The translations under genes were made by a program, and so were the position numbers. Source: Dermacentor variabilis (Eukaryota; Arthropoda; Arachnida; Ixodida; Ixodidae). Taken from it: DNA of 64,000 nt. Position 1 is the first letter of the stretch. The number at the start of each line of letters is the position of its first letter. Under the pieces are notes generated by a model. The model was given only the letters and a program-made list of their open reading frames with translations, ran no database searches and was not told where the DNA came from. Positions 1 through 11,200 of the stretch are shown one piece after another. The stretch lies in NCBI RefSeq assembly GCF_050947875.1, contig NC_134569.1, positions 203,230,127 to 203,294,126 of the forward strand, written 5' to 3'.

Positions 1-889
1 TAGGAAGTTCGGATGCAAGGCCAATCAATGCAACATTGAAAAGAGTTGGACTCAGGACTCCCCCTTGTGGAACACCTCGATGCGTATATGGTACTTTCCG
101 GTGTCGCCATCGCTTGTCGATATATACACGGTGCCGCCACTGAGGTAGCTAACAATCCATGAATATAGCCGGCAACCAACGTCTAAATCTACCAGTGCAT
201 CAAGGATTGCATAATGGAGTACATTGTCTTATGCACCCTTAATATCCAGGAAAACAGCTCCAACTAACCGACGGCGACTTCTTTCCTGTTCAACAGTGGA
301 TACCAAGTCAATAACACCGTCAATAGAACAACGGCCTCTTCTAAATTCGTTCATAAAATCAGGAAAGCAATAATTTCTCTCTAGAAACCATACGAGCCTT
401 GACAAGACCATTCTTTCCATTACTTTGCCGACGCAACTGGAAAAGGCGATCGGTCTGTAGGAGGAAAGCTCGTTAGGGCACTTCCCCGGTTTAAGCAGCG
501 CTACAACGCGACTGCATTTCCAACAATCTGGAACATTTCCTGTCTCCCACGCCGTATTATAATAAGATAGAAGAAGACGTCGTGATTCGGTACCAAGATG
601 GCAGAGTGCAGCGTATGTGATTCAGTCTGGTCCTGGTGCCGATGAGCGTTGAGAAACCGAAATCGCAGTGTCTATCTCTCGCATCGTAAACGGTACTTCG
701 AGTGGCTCGACAGGTGACGGGGGCGCGATGGTGACAAAGAATGAAGCCACTGCATTAGATGCGTCCACAATGAATTTACAGTAGTCCTCTGCTACCTCCA
801 ATTCGGTCCGGTGTTGACGTAGAGCCACTGCACGAAATGGGTGCCTTTGTTGTGGAGTTGTCTGGAGACTTCGTATGACCCGCCAGATC
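1..889 (-). pseudogene. I-type LINE ORF2, RT segment (interrupted copy, distal part)
   Basis: This is the reverse transcriptase part of an I-type non-LTR retrotransposon, read from 889 down to 1 and cut by the window edge, so the RNase H and 3' end are outside. Visible pieces are the pre-RT linker (IWRVIRSLQ, near 889), the RT entry motif SAPGPD near 625, and FLDIKGA (motif A, holding a catalytic Asp) near 235. Frames change several times, so it is dead. The same protein pattern recurs at 47890-48726 on the plus strand, which fixes its identity. It is the continuation of the LINE at 4942-7345; the two halves are separated by the DNA transposon at 890-4941. RNase H-bearing LINEs of the I/LOA/R1 group are the nearest match; I cannot fix the clade by eye. 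Confidence 0.85.
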
Positions 890-1227
890 CCAGGTAGCAG
901 AAAAGATATACGTAACGTTTTCGTAGCGTTTATCCAAGACGATAAAAACGGGTTAAAGAAGACACGAATGAGAGAACTTCGGCGGGAAAACATCGTATAT
1001 TTCTGCTAATGTCCGGCTTAATTACTTTCTTGAGACGATCTAGAACAGGTCTGCAAGACGTATTCGAAAAGCTGGTCTAGAAATAGGATTGGGAAAGACA
1101 CAAGTAATCCCTTTGCCAAAACTATTCGTAACCAATTTGTAAACGTTTTTAGGATGTTATCAAAAAGCTGGTCTAGAAGTGGTCTTGAAAGGTTTACGAT
1201 CATCTGAAGCTAATTTTCGCGGGTGAC

Positions 1228-1378
1228 GGGCGCGATCAGACATCGTTGTTCAAAACACGCGTTTAGTTTCGCCTCACGCGAAACAAACCTCATTGGCCTA
1301 AGCCGTTGGCACGGCCTAGGCCAATCGCGTGAGGTGAAACTGATCGGGCGTTTCGAACAACGATCTCCAATCGCGCCC
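1228..1378. repeat. 151-bp foldback (palindromic) repeat
   Basis: The arms start GGGCGCGAT and end ATCGCGCCC and stay complementary, with mismatches and small gaps, to a centre near CCGTTGGCACGG (about 1303-1314). Shared inner blocks include ATCGTTGTTC, CACCTCACGCG and TTGGCCTA. It looks like a MITE of the foldback type nested in the larger transposon. I see no clear target duplication. Confidence 0.65.
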
Positions 1379-2608
1379 CAGATGAGTAGAAGCGTCGGTG
1401 TTGACTGTAAGAGCCATGGCGTAGTGCCAAGCACTGTTCCCCGCATGGCCGGCGCATCCTCTACCAAGTCGCACGAAAATGAGCCTGTTAGGAATAATGA
1501 ATCCTTAATACCGCCTTTAGTAAGCTACGATGCTTACAACCACAATGGGAATGACATCCTGCAAAGAACAAATGGCCACGTCTTGGCAGGTGGCCAGACC
1601 AAGCCCTTCATGACAAGAGTGCATGAAATGAGAACATTGTGACAAAGCAAAAACACTTTATTCAAATGTAATGCTTATGCAATGCTCGAACAAACTGTGC
1701 GAGAAATGCAAATAGAAGTAAAAGTACATCAACAATGACAAAAGTCGCAGAAAGGATTCGTAATGAAGTCGAAAGTGAACATTCACTAGCACATAAACAA
1801 AATTCCACGTACACATACAAAAATGAACAGAAAAACTTGGAGTGTACTAAAGTGTCTAATTTATCACAGTAAAGTGCACGTGCTATTAGATGGACTAGAG
1901 TTATGCAGAAGTGACATCGGAGCGAATGGAAGAAGTAGACTGAAAAATGCAAGAGTATGAATCGGATGGTAACTGCCTCCAAGGAATGTTACCAATCAGC
2001 TAGAAGCTTGAAAAGAGCACAAAATGAAATACCACCGCATACCATCATAAAACAATCCTGTGGCAGAAATAAAAAAAGGGGAACAATGCAAAATTGGAAA
2101 TATTGCCTTTAGGATATATCAAAGAAGGTAATGGTGAGAAAAAATAACCATACAACAAAAAAGCAATAAAGTGAAATTAGTGCAGAGTACTTAAACGTGT
2201 AACAAGTGTAACAAGTGAACACTACTGTAGTACAGCGAACGATGAGACAGTAATGCTGCATCTTGCCACTCCAGAACGTGAGAAATGAATATGCAAGCCT
2301 CATATTAGAAACTTACATAAAAATGGAAATAAACTGGAATGCACTGGAAGCTGCATTTGGGTAACAAAGGAAGCAATGGTCATAATAAATAGTAAGTGTT
2401 TTATCTAAAAAGCCCTTTACAAGAGGCAAAGTTGTACCTCTCTGGCAAAAACAAAGTTGCAACGAATAATTTGCAAACCAGCAAATACATTAATTAGCAC
2501 ACTGACATGTCACACTTTGCGCACATCTCCAGTCTCCTAAAGTAAAAAAAAGCACTCTGAATGAGAAAAACGTTCAACACATGTAGCCCAGAGCAAATTC
2601 TTTGCCAG
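1379..2608. other. AT-rich transposon interior, nothing recognised
   Basis: Interior of the GATC-flanked transposon. Frames here (for example 1662-1982 minus, 106 codons) are rich in Phe, Leu and Cys, as expected of chance frames in AT-rich DNA, and show no domain. No RNA gene or repeat structure was found. Confidence 0.5.
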
Positions 2609-2729
2609 TTCACTCACACTTTCACATCCAAGAACATTTGCCACAAAGTCCAGGCACAGTTCCACTGATGTTTACCAATTCACCCCCACTTTCACGTCCA
2701 AAAATATTTGGCACACAGTCCAGGCAGAG
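2609..2729 (+). repeat. Two-copy direct repeat, 70-bp period
   Basis: The block at 2609-2659 (TTCACTCACACTTTCACATC...) recurs at 2679-2729 (TTCACCCCCACTTTCACGTC...) with a handful of substitutions over 51 bp. It is a local duplication inside the GATC-flanked transposon, and nothing links it to a gene. Confidence 0.7.
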
Positions 2730-3058
2730 CTTCATAGATAAACAGCTTGAGAGCACCCTACTGATTATTGTGCAGTCCCGCTGCTGGAAATAGAACTGCC
2801 GCACATGCTGGTAGTGGTTTCAATCTAGACACACTTGCTGCCCTGGACAGGTATGCTCAGATATCTACACTGGCGCTCCATTTTGTCGAAGTAGACACAT
2901 TGATGCACTACGCTGGTAATTGAAATGTTTTGAATGCACAAGTATTGGCTTCACCAGAAAGACTTGCCCACATACCACCACTAGCATATATATGCACTTG
3001 CTCTTCACTCAGTAGCATTGAACTTAAAGTGTTCCCTATCTGGGAGCCATGTGTAAAA

Positions 3059-3223
3059 CCGGTGTCACACGACCACTCTCGATCGCGATCAAGCCCGATC
3101 GGGATCGAAATTATCGATGTGACTGGCTCACTCTCGTAGCTTGCGCAGAGGAGCCAATCACGACCGAGAAATTCGATTTGTAACGGACTGGATAGCGGCT
3201 AAAAGAGCCCCGTGTGAAACCGG
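3059..3223. mobile_element. Candidate 165-bp MITE
   Basis: The ends CCGGTGTCACACG (3059-3071) and CGTGTGAAACCGG (3211-3223) are inverted copies matching at 12 of 13 bases. The same ends also lie in 16-bp direct copies (GTGTAAAACCGGTGTC at 3051 and GTGTGAAACCGGTATC at 3212, 14 of 16). The interior carries GATCGCGATC and CCCGATCGGG palindromes. No convincing target duplication was found, so the exact ends are uncertain. Confidence 0.45.
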
Positions 3224-3334
3224 TATCAACTAATGCGCAGACGTACGCTAGGAAAATGTGTAGCACAAGGAAAAAGAACTGCGACATGCCCTGTTGTGCG
3301 AAGCGCGTGAACAGAACACATGTACGTATGTATG

Positions 3335-3338
<4 letters not shown>

Positions 3339-3419
<81 letters not shown>
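3339..3419. repeat. (TA)n microsatellite
   Basis: Uninterrupted TA dinucleotide run of about 80 bp, preceded by a short (GTAT)n stretch at 3321-3339. Confidence 0.99.
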
Positions 3420-3423
<4 letters not shown>

Positions 3424-4255
3424 AAACTGCCAGAGCGCTTCGCGAACTCCATGCGCACACATGTCCCAAACTGCAAACAATCGTACTACCTAACGCATAC
3501 AAGTTATTTTATACCAAGGGCATACGCGACTCACGTATGCAGTTTCCACAAGCGAGTTATGCAGCGTACATGCTGAATCCATTCGCCAAATAGTAAAATT
3601 GATAACAAGCACAAAGCTACAAGGGACTCAATACATTACTACCATTTGAGGCGTCAAATAAGATCGAATTTGGCCGTTTCATACATTGGACACAATATAT
3701 GGACCCATGTGGTACTCGGTAAGACCATGAAATACCCATCACGTGGGTAAGGGGGGCGAAAACACAATCGAGAAGCTGAAGCGCAAACGATAAAAGCACG
3801 GTATGGTGCACGCAAAATTCTGTCAGTGTGCTGTAGCGCGAGGGAAGAAAATAGGGCGAGCACTTGACCTCACCTTTTGGGATACCGCACTAGTACTGAA
3901 TCATTAAAAAAAAGCCTGTTTGAACCAGTTCCCTTGTCTGCAACACTCTTGCTAAATGGGAGACTAAAATACCACGATGACGGCTCTATTGCGGAGATCG
4001 GCAAGGTGCGCACAGACAGAAATTTTTCCGCCTTTCTTCTCATTCTGCAAAATACTTTCTTGTTTCGACGCTCGGGAAACACAGGCACGATTTCGTCCCT
4101 CTAACTTTCGTCCTTATACTGCCCTTAACCCCTTAATTACAGCGTCAGTGAAAAGGCGCCTCACATAACATGACAATGAACTTGAAGAGCTGATTAGTGC
4201 CCTCCACTCCGCACCCTCCAATTGAAAACACTACTGATTTCCAAATGAAACTACA

Positions 4256-4591
4256 CAAACAGATCGCACAACCCAAACTAATCACAGAACGCCGTTTTCT
4301 TGGCGGCAAAACTCTGCAACACTTACATGACAAAGAGCAGCGGCAGCACATTCAGAACAGCCGCTATCATACTACAGCGCAATGCAAGTGCGATAACGCT
4401 ATTATGCCCGGCTCAAACAGATCGCACAACCCAAACTAATCACAGAATGTCATTTTCTTGACAGCAAAGCACTGCAACACTTACATGACAAAGGGCAGCG
4501 GCAGCACATTCAGAACAGCCGCAAACACATCACAGCGCGGTGCGAGTGCGGTGACGCGACGACGCCATGACGACGCGACTATGCCCGGCTC
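4256..4591 (+). repeat. Tandem duplication, 158-177 bp unit
   Basis: The unit at 4256-4413 begins CAAACAGATCGCACAACCC, passes through GCAGCGGCAGCACATTC and ends ATGCCCGGCTC. It is repeated from 4414 to 4591. The second copy gained about 19 bp near its end, a short GACGACGCCATGACGACG-like expansion. It lies inside the GATC-flanked transposon. Confidence 0.8.
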
Positions 4592-4760
4592 GCCCGGCTG
4601 CCCGGCATCACGAATCACGTGGCCACCTTGGTCACATGATTTGACGACGGTATCGCCCCCTTGCGCAAATTTGGATCGCGTTGATGGGTTGTTGAATATT
4701 GTAGACGCCGCTAAAGGGGCTGACGTGCCGTGGCGTGGCGGTGGCGCCTTGAGTCGTTTT

Positions 4761-4839
4761 CAAAACGTATTCACCCCTCGTTTTTAAGCTGCCTGGCTTC
4801 CAACGTTATCAAAACGTATTCACCCTTCGTTTTTAAGCT
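4761..4839 (+). repeat. Subterminal direct repeats of the GATC-flanked transposon
   Basis: The 30 bp block at 4761-4790 (CAAAACGTATTCACCCCTCG then TTTTTAAGCT) recurs at 4810-4839 with one change. A comparable pair, AAGCTGGTCTAGAA, occurs near the other end at about 1068 and 1168. Subterminal repeats of this kind are commonly transposase-binding sites; that role is inferred. Confidence 0.6.
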
Positions 4840-4941
4840 ATCTTGTTTGGAACGTCTTTGATGCGTCGATTTTGGTCAAAAATGCGTTTCAGACGTTGAA
4901 TCCCTTAGTACGAAGTTTTCAAGACTTTGTGTGCTACCTGG

Positions 4942-5969
4942 GATCTTAGATAGAGGCTGTCTTGGATCTAGGGATCCACAGAATGCCTTCCAACGCTGTT
5001 TGTCAAGCTTCGCCAGATTTCGAAGAACATGTCGTTGAGCTCGGCGACTGTTCGAAAGATCTGACAGTGACTTTGTTCTTCTGTATCGCCACTCCGCGCG
5101 GCTACGGATTACACGAAGGGCCTCATATTGTATGTCGATCTGTGCCTCGGTATGCCGACTTCTCTGGTTTTGTCCCGCAGGGTAGAGGCAATGATGTCCT
5201 CTATTTCGGATGGAGATCTCATACTCTGACAGGCGGTGTCGACAGAAGTCTTAAATAAAATCCAGTCTGTTTGACGAATGAAACGTGCGGCTGAACGGCG
5301 AAACCAGCTAAAGTGAACGTAAGTGGGGAGGTGGTCACTACCATGAGTCTCTAGATCCGTCGACCAGCATGCTGAAGACAGAAGGCTCCTTGATACAAAC
5401 GTTAGGTCAAGACAACTGCTGTAGGACGTGCCACGAATAAATGTAGGAGACGCGTCATTGAGTATATTTAGTCACTGACTACACACGGAAGTCGGCCAAA
5501 TATTTGCCAGGAGAATTCATAGAAGTGCTACATCACAGAGACGGTGCGCATTAAAGTCCCCATTCACAATATGAGGACCTTGCGATGCTTGCAGCAGGGA
5601 CATCAGGTGAGAGCAATGGATCCTCGCTCTTCGGTGGATGTATCCACCTCTCACTGTAACCGTGCGACATCTATGTTTTATGGTAAGGCATACGTAATCA
5701 TTAGTTGTATGCGATGGGACATTATGTCTGAAATACACCGGATCGTGACGTATACAAACTAACACTTTCCTCAAGTCGTTACGAGACCACATCTGGACAT
5801 ATCCAGAAATACGGAAAAGAGAACCCATATTAGGTTCACAGATAACACTAACTGCAAATTGGTACTTAAATACCCGCTGTCTGAAATCCGACAAACGACC
5901 ACGTAGACCTCGAGCATTCCATTGCATAACAAGCGATTGACGCATCCGGTCTTCAAACATCGTCGCCAT
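4942..5969 (-). pseudogene. I-type LINE ORF2, endonuclease and linker
   Basis: First part of ORF2 of the interrupted LINE. Reading from 5969 the protein starts MATMF and is an APE-type endonuclease that would nick target DNA before reverse transcription. Visible landmarks are WNARGLRGR near the start, ICEPN (the catalytic Glu), GGYIHRR, and VNGDFNAH (the Asp/Asn metal site). The frame breaks near 5517; beyond it come SPTFIRGTSYSSCLDL and SDHLP in another frame. The linker KLDKQRWKAFCGSLD runs up to the transposon edge at 4945. ORF2's start lies just after the ORF1 stop, the usual LINE layout. It is non-functional because of the frameshift and the 4 kb insertion. Confidence 0.85.
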
Positions 5970-5975
5970 ACTTGC

Positions 5976-7267
5976 TTAGTGAAGAACCGCTAGCCGTGGT
6001 TCCAACACTTCAAGTAGCTGCACAGCAGCCTTGGCAGCCGGGGTATTTAGGCCGGAAAGAATCCTGCGCATGGAGCGCATCAAATTTTTCAACATACTCG
6101 TGACCTCAATGTCATCCATCTTTTAATTTTCTTCAGTGAGTGTAGGAGCGGTGCATGAGGGCGTTCCCGTAGGCCTTGATGCTAACGAGGGCCACTGAGT
6201 CTCCGATGTGTTTGGGGCCGATGATGAGGTTCCTTGTACTTTCGCAGCATAAAAAGGCTTTGGGACACGTGCCTCATTCCTGAGACGAGGAGGGGGTGGA
6301 TGCTGCACTTGAGCTGTCGTTCCTCCTAGGCGAGGGGGGCTGCGGTCCCGTTGATGTCGGTGTCGCGAACGGCGTCTGCGGTGGCGGATAGCCTTTGCCG
6401 CTTGCCTGTGTGTGTAATGATCTCTACCCATCTTCTTCAGAATACCCATTTCCTTGCTGATCTTTGGGCACTCTGTTGACGTTGCGTAGTGAGCACCAGA
6501 TCAATTTGACCACTTCGCAGCTATGTTGCAATTGCTGTCTCCGTGAGGCACACCACATCGTTTGCATGTTACTGCACCCTTGCAAACTGCACTGACATGC
6601 CCAAGTTTCATACACTTGTGGCATTGTAAAAGCCTCGGCACGTAAGGATGTACCGGATGCCTCACATATCCAACCTTGACGTGTGTTGGCAAAGTTTCCG
6701 ACTGGAACACTAATTTCACACATCGGGATCATCCAAAACGGTGAAAGCTGAGCACAGGAGCCGACGATGATAGCAGTTTCGCCAGGTCAGTGTCCGTAAT
6801 ATCAATGTCCACATCGTAGATGACGCCTGTCGTCGCTTCCTTGCCGTATATGGGGGAATGCGCCAACAGGGATGCTTCCCAACTGAGTGACGTTTTTCAG
6901 TGTCTCCAGTACTGTCGGTGTATTGACTTCCACCGAGAGGATGTTCTTTCGAGCGTTTATACGTATTTCTTCTGCTTGCTTGACCATGGGCAGTTCGTTC
7001 GAAATATTCCTACAGGCTCTGCCTGTTCAGTGTGTTGAGGTTGTCTGTTGTCGTGGTTTGTACGTATGCAATAGTGTATGACTGCTTGCCACTTGCCTTT
7101 GTCGTCGCCTGGCGACTAATCGGTGATGTTCTCCGTATCTTTCTCTTCAGACGTCGGCTTGACCCCACGGTAAAATTGCTGTCCGAGCCCATATTATCAG
7201 TAGAGTAGCCATCAGATGACTCAATCGGGACCATGCTGGGGTCGAAGCGGTCACACGTCACCGGCAT
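5976..7267 (-). pseudogene. I-type LINE ORF1, zinc-knuckle RNA-binding protein
   Basis: Gag-like ORF1 of the same LINE, read from the ATG at 7267. The N-terminal part is Ser/Arg/Lys-rich. The middle holds NVTQLGSIPVG and GVIYDVDIDITDTD, an RRM-like region. Near 6570-6630 lies a CX2CX4HX4C knuckle (CHKCMKLGHVSAVC) followed by CKRCGVPHGDSNC. Such proteins coat the element's RNA. The tail is Arg/Pro-rich and ends LEPRLAVLH, with a stop just before the ORF2 ATG. An in-frame TAA after TLTEEN (about 6121) and frame changes near 7010, 6800, 6720 and 6450 make it dead. A homologous ORF1 tail is present at about 47090-47230 on the plus strand. Confidence 0.82.
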
Positions 7268-7345
7268 AACGAACTGGCCGTTCAGGACCCAATTGCTGGG
7301 CAGGGTTTGGGTCCCCTATTGCACAGGACGACGTCCCCCAGTTTT
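7268..7345 (-). other. 5' untranslated leader of the I-type LINE
   Basis: The GC-rich stretch upstream of ORF1 includes GGGGGACGTCGTCC (minus strand, near 7330-7345), which looks like the 5' end of the element. The exact start is not proven because its 3' end and target duplication lie outside the window. Confidence 0.45.
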
Positions 7346-7628
7346 CTAGTCAGTGATTGCAGAGATTACAGGAAATAAATTAGAAAATGCAGAGAGCTCG
7401 AAGCTGAAGCTGCTCGCTACGATCACTTCTTCTTCCTCCCGCTCTTGTATCACAGGGAGGTCATAAAACTCTGTGTACTTCCAAACTCGTGCTGTACTCG
7501 AGTGCATACAACAGCATGTGCGCCACCATGGATGTGGGACGACGCGAGCGCCGCTCGTTAGCGTCGACTTTCTTTGCTTCCTAATAAGCATAGAATAAAG
7601 CTCGAGTATATAATGGTATACCAAAAAT
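7346..7628. other. Unannotated spacer, possible LINE flank
   Basis: Nothing recognised. The sequence is of mixed composition with no frame showing a domain; its right end merges into the foldback at 7629. Confidence 0.4.
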
Positions 7629-7745
7629 GGTACAGCGTAACATAGAACGGAAGAAACAAGCCGAGCCGGTTTCTTCCTTTCTATGTTGCGCTGTACCAGT
7701 TTTAGAATGCAATACCAACTCGCACAAGCCTCAACCCTAGTAATA
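7629..7745. repeat. Palindromic repeat, family shared with 57871-57960
   Basis: Bases 7629-7697 form a hairpin: GGTACAGCGTAACATAGAA pairs with TTCTATGTTGCGCTGTACC, with a loop around CAAGCCGAGCCGG. The right arm and what follows (CTATGTTGCGCTGTACCAG, then GCAATACCAACTCGC) recur at 57871-57960 with few differences. This is an interspersed foldback or MITE-type family. Confidence 0.7.
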
Positions 7746-7825
7746 ATATACTAACTGCAATTTTAAGCAATAGATATACTGTACTTAACGTAATAGTTCT
7801 GCGGAAACCCGCAAGGTGGGGAGAA

Positions 7826-8052
7826 GTAATTAATAAACGGAAAATGAGATGGCCACACAATCGTAGCAGTTGCGACAAAGAAAACTCATACGGGTTCCTC
7901 GACTGAAAGGCCTCGCAGTTCAAGAAAAATTCATCCGGACCAGGACGAATTTTTCTTCAACAGTGAGGCCTTTCTTTCGAGGAACCCCTATGAGTTTCCT
8001 TTGTAGCATCTGCTACGATTGGGTGGATGTCTCATCTTCTGTTAATAATACA
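7826..8052. repeat. 227-bp foldback element
   Basis: The core 7859-8020 is a near-perfect palindrome. AATCGTAGCA at the left matches TGCTACGATT at the right; inner paired blocks are GGGTTCCTCG/CGAGGAACCC, AAAGGCCTC/GAGGCCTTT and AAGAAAAATTC/GAATTTTTCTT, around the centre CCGGACCAGG. Pairing continues with more mismatches outward to about 7826 and 8052. It would fold into a long hairpin as RNA or single-stranded DNA. It has no coding content. Confidence 0.75.
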
Positions 8053-8221
8053 CGGTACTTAATGACAATCGACTTACGAACAGTAATCTATTGACTTCAT
8101 TTCCAAGTATCAATATTTCACTGCCAGGCCTCGCCACTTGCTGCTTATTTTTTTGCTTTCTTTTCGACTTCAAAATTATATTTCCTACTTAATTCCCGAA
8201 CAGCGGGCTGGATTATACACT

Positions 8222-11200
8222 TTTTTTTTATTGAAGTGAATGTTAGGAGAGGTTGGCGCCTTTATGTGGTGGCACCGGCTACTCCTTGTCACTTGGCTGA
8301 CGAAACAAATTTGCGCAAAAAGGGAGAATAGCGACACTAAATATAACACACAGTAGAACACCGGATCAATAAAAAATATACAGTCCAACAGTACATGAGT
8401 CGCAAAGTTCTGTGCATGAGTTCAGTCGACGTACGCATATATGAAGTCCGATGTTTTGAACAGCCAAAACACAGAACAACACTTGTAATACACTGCAAGT
8501 ACAGGACAGAATTATACGTATTGCGTAAAAGTTGCGATCACCACATAAACCAACTACGCACCACGAACAACGTTTATGTAACTCATTTAGCGTATTCGGA
8601 TCATCCAATACTTAATATTTCCCCAAAATGTTGGTCTCCTCTAAAAACGTTTTCAGAGCAAGAAGCGCTCTTTTTTGAAGGCCCGCAGTTGGCCATGGGC
8701 CAAGTATCTTTTTTAGAGTGAATGGTCTTCTGTCTAATATAAACAAATTAGCTTGCAGTACCGTTCTTTGTGTATCGTATTTCGAGCACTCGAGAAGAAG
8801 ATGATGCACATCTTCGTCTGGATGGCCACAAGAACACTGCGGACTAGAGACACGTTTTATTCTGTACAAGAAGTGTCTCGTAAATGCAGTACCAAGACGC
8901 AGCCGGTGTACCAAAGTTTCAAATTTTCTGTTGTCTCTTAGAGTTTCCGGCATTGATAAGTTTATACATGGGTCTATCGAGTATAACTCCGAGTTCTTAG
9001 TTTGCTGGTCAAACCAGGTAGTTTTGCTGAGACGACAAGAAATCTGTCTCAGGATCAGACGGATATCACTACGCAATAGGGGAAGATTGGTTGTCTCTGC
9101 GTTATTGTGCGCTCGATTCGCAGCTGCGTCCGCTGCAGTATTACCAGGAATATTGCAGTGCCCAGGAATCCGCTGAAATGCAATTACGTGGTTCATTGCG
9201 CTTGCTTTTGTAAGTTCTTTGAGCGTCTCATACAATATCGAAGTGTTCAAAGAATTTTTCTTATTGCTCTGTAGTAATGTGAGAGCGGCTTGCGAATCGC
9301 TAAAGATAACCCATTTTTGCGAATGTTTTTCTAAAGTTATGAAACGCAAAGCACACAGGATTGCAAATAGTTCTGCCATGGTGGAAGATGTCTCCCGGGA
9401 TAATTTAAATGTTTGCTCTAGCGCTAAATGTGGAATGACGAATGCGGAAGACGAGGAATTTTTATGACACGAACCATCTGTATAGACGTGGATGTACTGG
9501 GGATATAATGAGTAAATTTGGTAGAGTGCCAGTTGCTGTGCGGCTACTATGAACATGTCTCTCTTAGATATAATCCCGTCAACCGATAACTCTATTTTAG
9601 GGTATGTTAACATCCAGGGAGGGTAACTAACATCCACTTTGCATAAGTCAAATCTTGGTAATAATGCTTTATGTTCTCGAACAACATCGTGAATTTTGCT
9701 TTTGTTTCTTTCGGTGAGCGCGAGGTTTAATGGATGCTTCTCGTGTTGGGTTAAGATGCGATAAATATGTCGGCATGTTTCAACCGTTCGTATGACTGGA
9801 AATGGGGGGTGACGAGCTTCAGCAATTACTAAAGAACTCGAGGTAGCCTGCGGAACCCCAAGACACACTCGCAGCCCCCTTGCTAGTAAACGTTGAAGAC
9901 GTTCCTCAGAAGTTTGCGATAAACCATGGAGAATAGGTGCCGAGTAAGCAATTTTTTGTTTTATGAGTGCGTTATGAATTTGTAGTAGCGAAGAGACTGA
10001 TCCCCCCCATGTTGTGCCTGCGAGTCGCCGAAGTGCGTTTATTACTGCATTGGTCTGTTTTTCAATTGCGCGGATGTGTGAAGCCCATGTAAGTTGGCGG
10101 TCAAGAACAACTCCAAGAAATTTATGCTCTTTCACAAACATCAAAGCTTGCCCGTTAAGCCTAAGTTGGAAATTAATCAGCTGTCGTCTAGTGAAAGGAA
10201 GTACGGCTGTCTTTGCGTATGAAAGACTCATGCCTCTTTCTTTTAAACAGGTGTCGATACTATCAAGGCCCTCTTGCAGCGTTGTTTGAATGTCTTGTAT
10301 ATTAGAACCAGAGGCCCATATGCAGATGTCATCTGCGTACAGAGAATACCGTAGACCAGACGGGAGCTTTTGTGGCAACGCTGCCATGACACAATTGAAT
10401 AAAAACGGACTGAGAACACTGCCCTGCGGAACGCCCTGCGTGATGCTGTGATAATTACTTTCTCCTTCTATTGTTTCCATAAATATTTTTCTATCTTTCA
10501 AGAAGTTTGACACCCATCGCAGCGTGCGACCGTGTAGGCCAAGCTCTAACATACCAGCAAGGACGTGTATGTGACTTACAGTGACGAATGCTCTTTGAAT
10601 GTCTAAGAATACTGCTACTGTCACATTTCCGCAGCTTCGTTCATGTTCGACGTATGTGGCAATATCTAATACTGCATCCATTGTACAACGATTTTGTCGA
10701 AAACCGGTCATGTGGTCGGAAAACACATGTGTGTGTTCACACCACCATTGCAGTCGACTGTCTATCATCTTCTCCATTAGTTTGGAAAAACAGCTTGTGA
10801 GACTGACGGGTCGGTAGGAGTCAAGACAAAGTGGAGTCTTTCCTGGTTTTAGCACTGGAATTACCCGAGCTAATTTCCATGAATCCGGTAGAGTCTCTCT
10901 TATCCAGATATCATTAAATATCTCCAAAAGAGTCCTTCTTCCTACTGGACCTAGGTTCTTTAACATCACATACGTAACACCATCTGGGCCTGCGGTTGTC
11001 TTTGTACGGCATGACGAAAGAGCACTTTTCAATTCATTTAAACTAAACTCACAATCAAGTTGTGGGTGTTGTGACATAAAGCACGCACGAAGCTTCTGTT
11101 CTGCTAGTGTTGTCGAACTTGCAAATTGTAGGCAAGTAAACAGAATTCCTGGTCTGGATATAAGTTGACAAAATTCGTCAGCAACAGATGTTTCCGGAGT

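Larger units (their letters stand above)
890..4941. mobile_element. Non-autonomous DNA transposon, 4-bp GATC target duplication
   Basis: The element begins CCAGGTAGCA (890-899) and ends with its exact reverse complement TGCTACCTGG (4932-4941). GATC stands immediately outside both ends (886-889 and 4942-4945). Removing the element and one GATC rejoins the interrupted LINE in frame through the residues LSKIWRV, which proves both boundaries. The 4052 bp interior has no transposase I can recognise; the longest frames have no family features. It holds short subterminal direct repeats, a foldback repeat, a possible MITE, a (TA)n tract and a tandem duplication, each listed separately. Superfamilies with 4 bp duplications include Sola, Chapaev and Ginger-like elements, but without a transposase the assignment is open. 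Confidence 0.85.

Noticed and set aside
3214..3576. Frames with long Ile-Tyr repeats over the (TA)n tract
   Set aside because: They are translations of a dinucleotide microsatellite and appear in several frames on both strands.
3870..4104. Mirror frames at 3870-4104 on both strands
   Set aside because: Short, overlapping and within the non-coding interior of a transposon.
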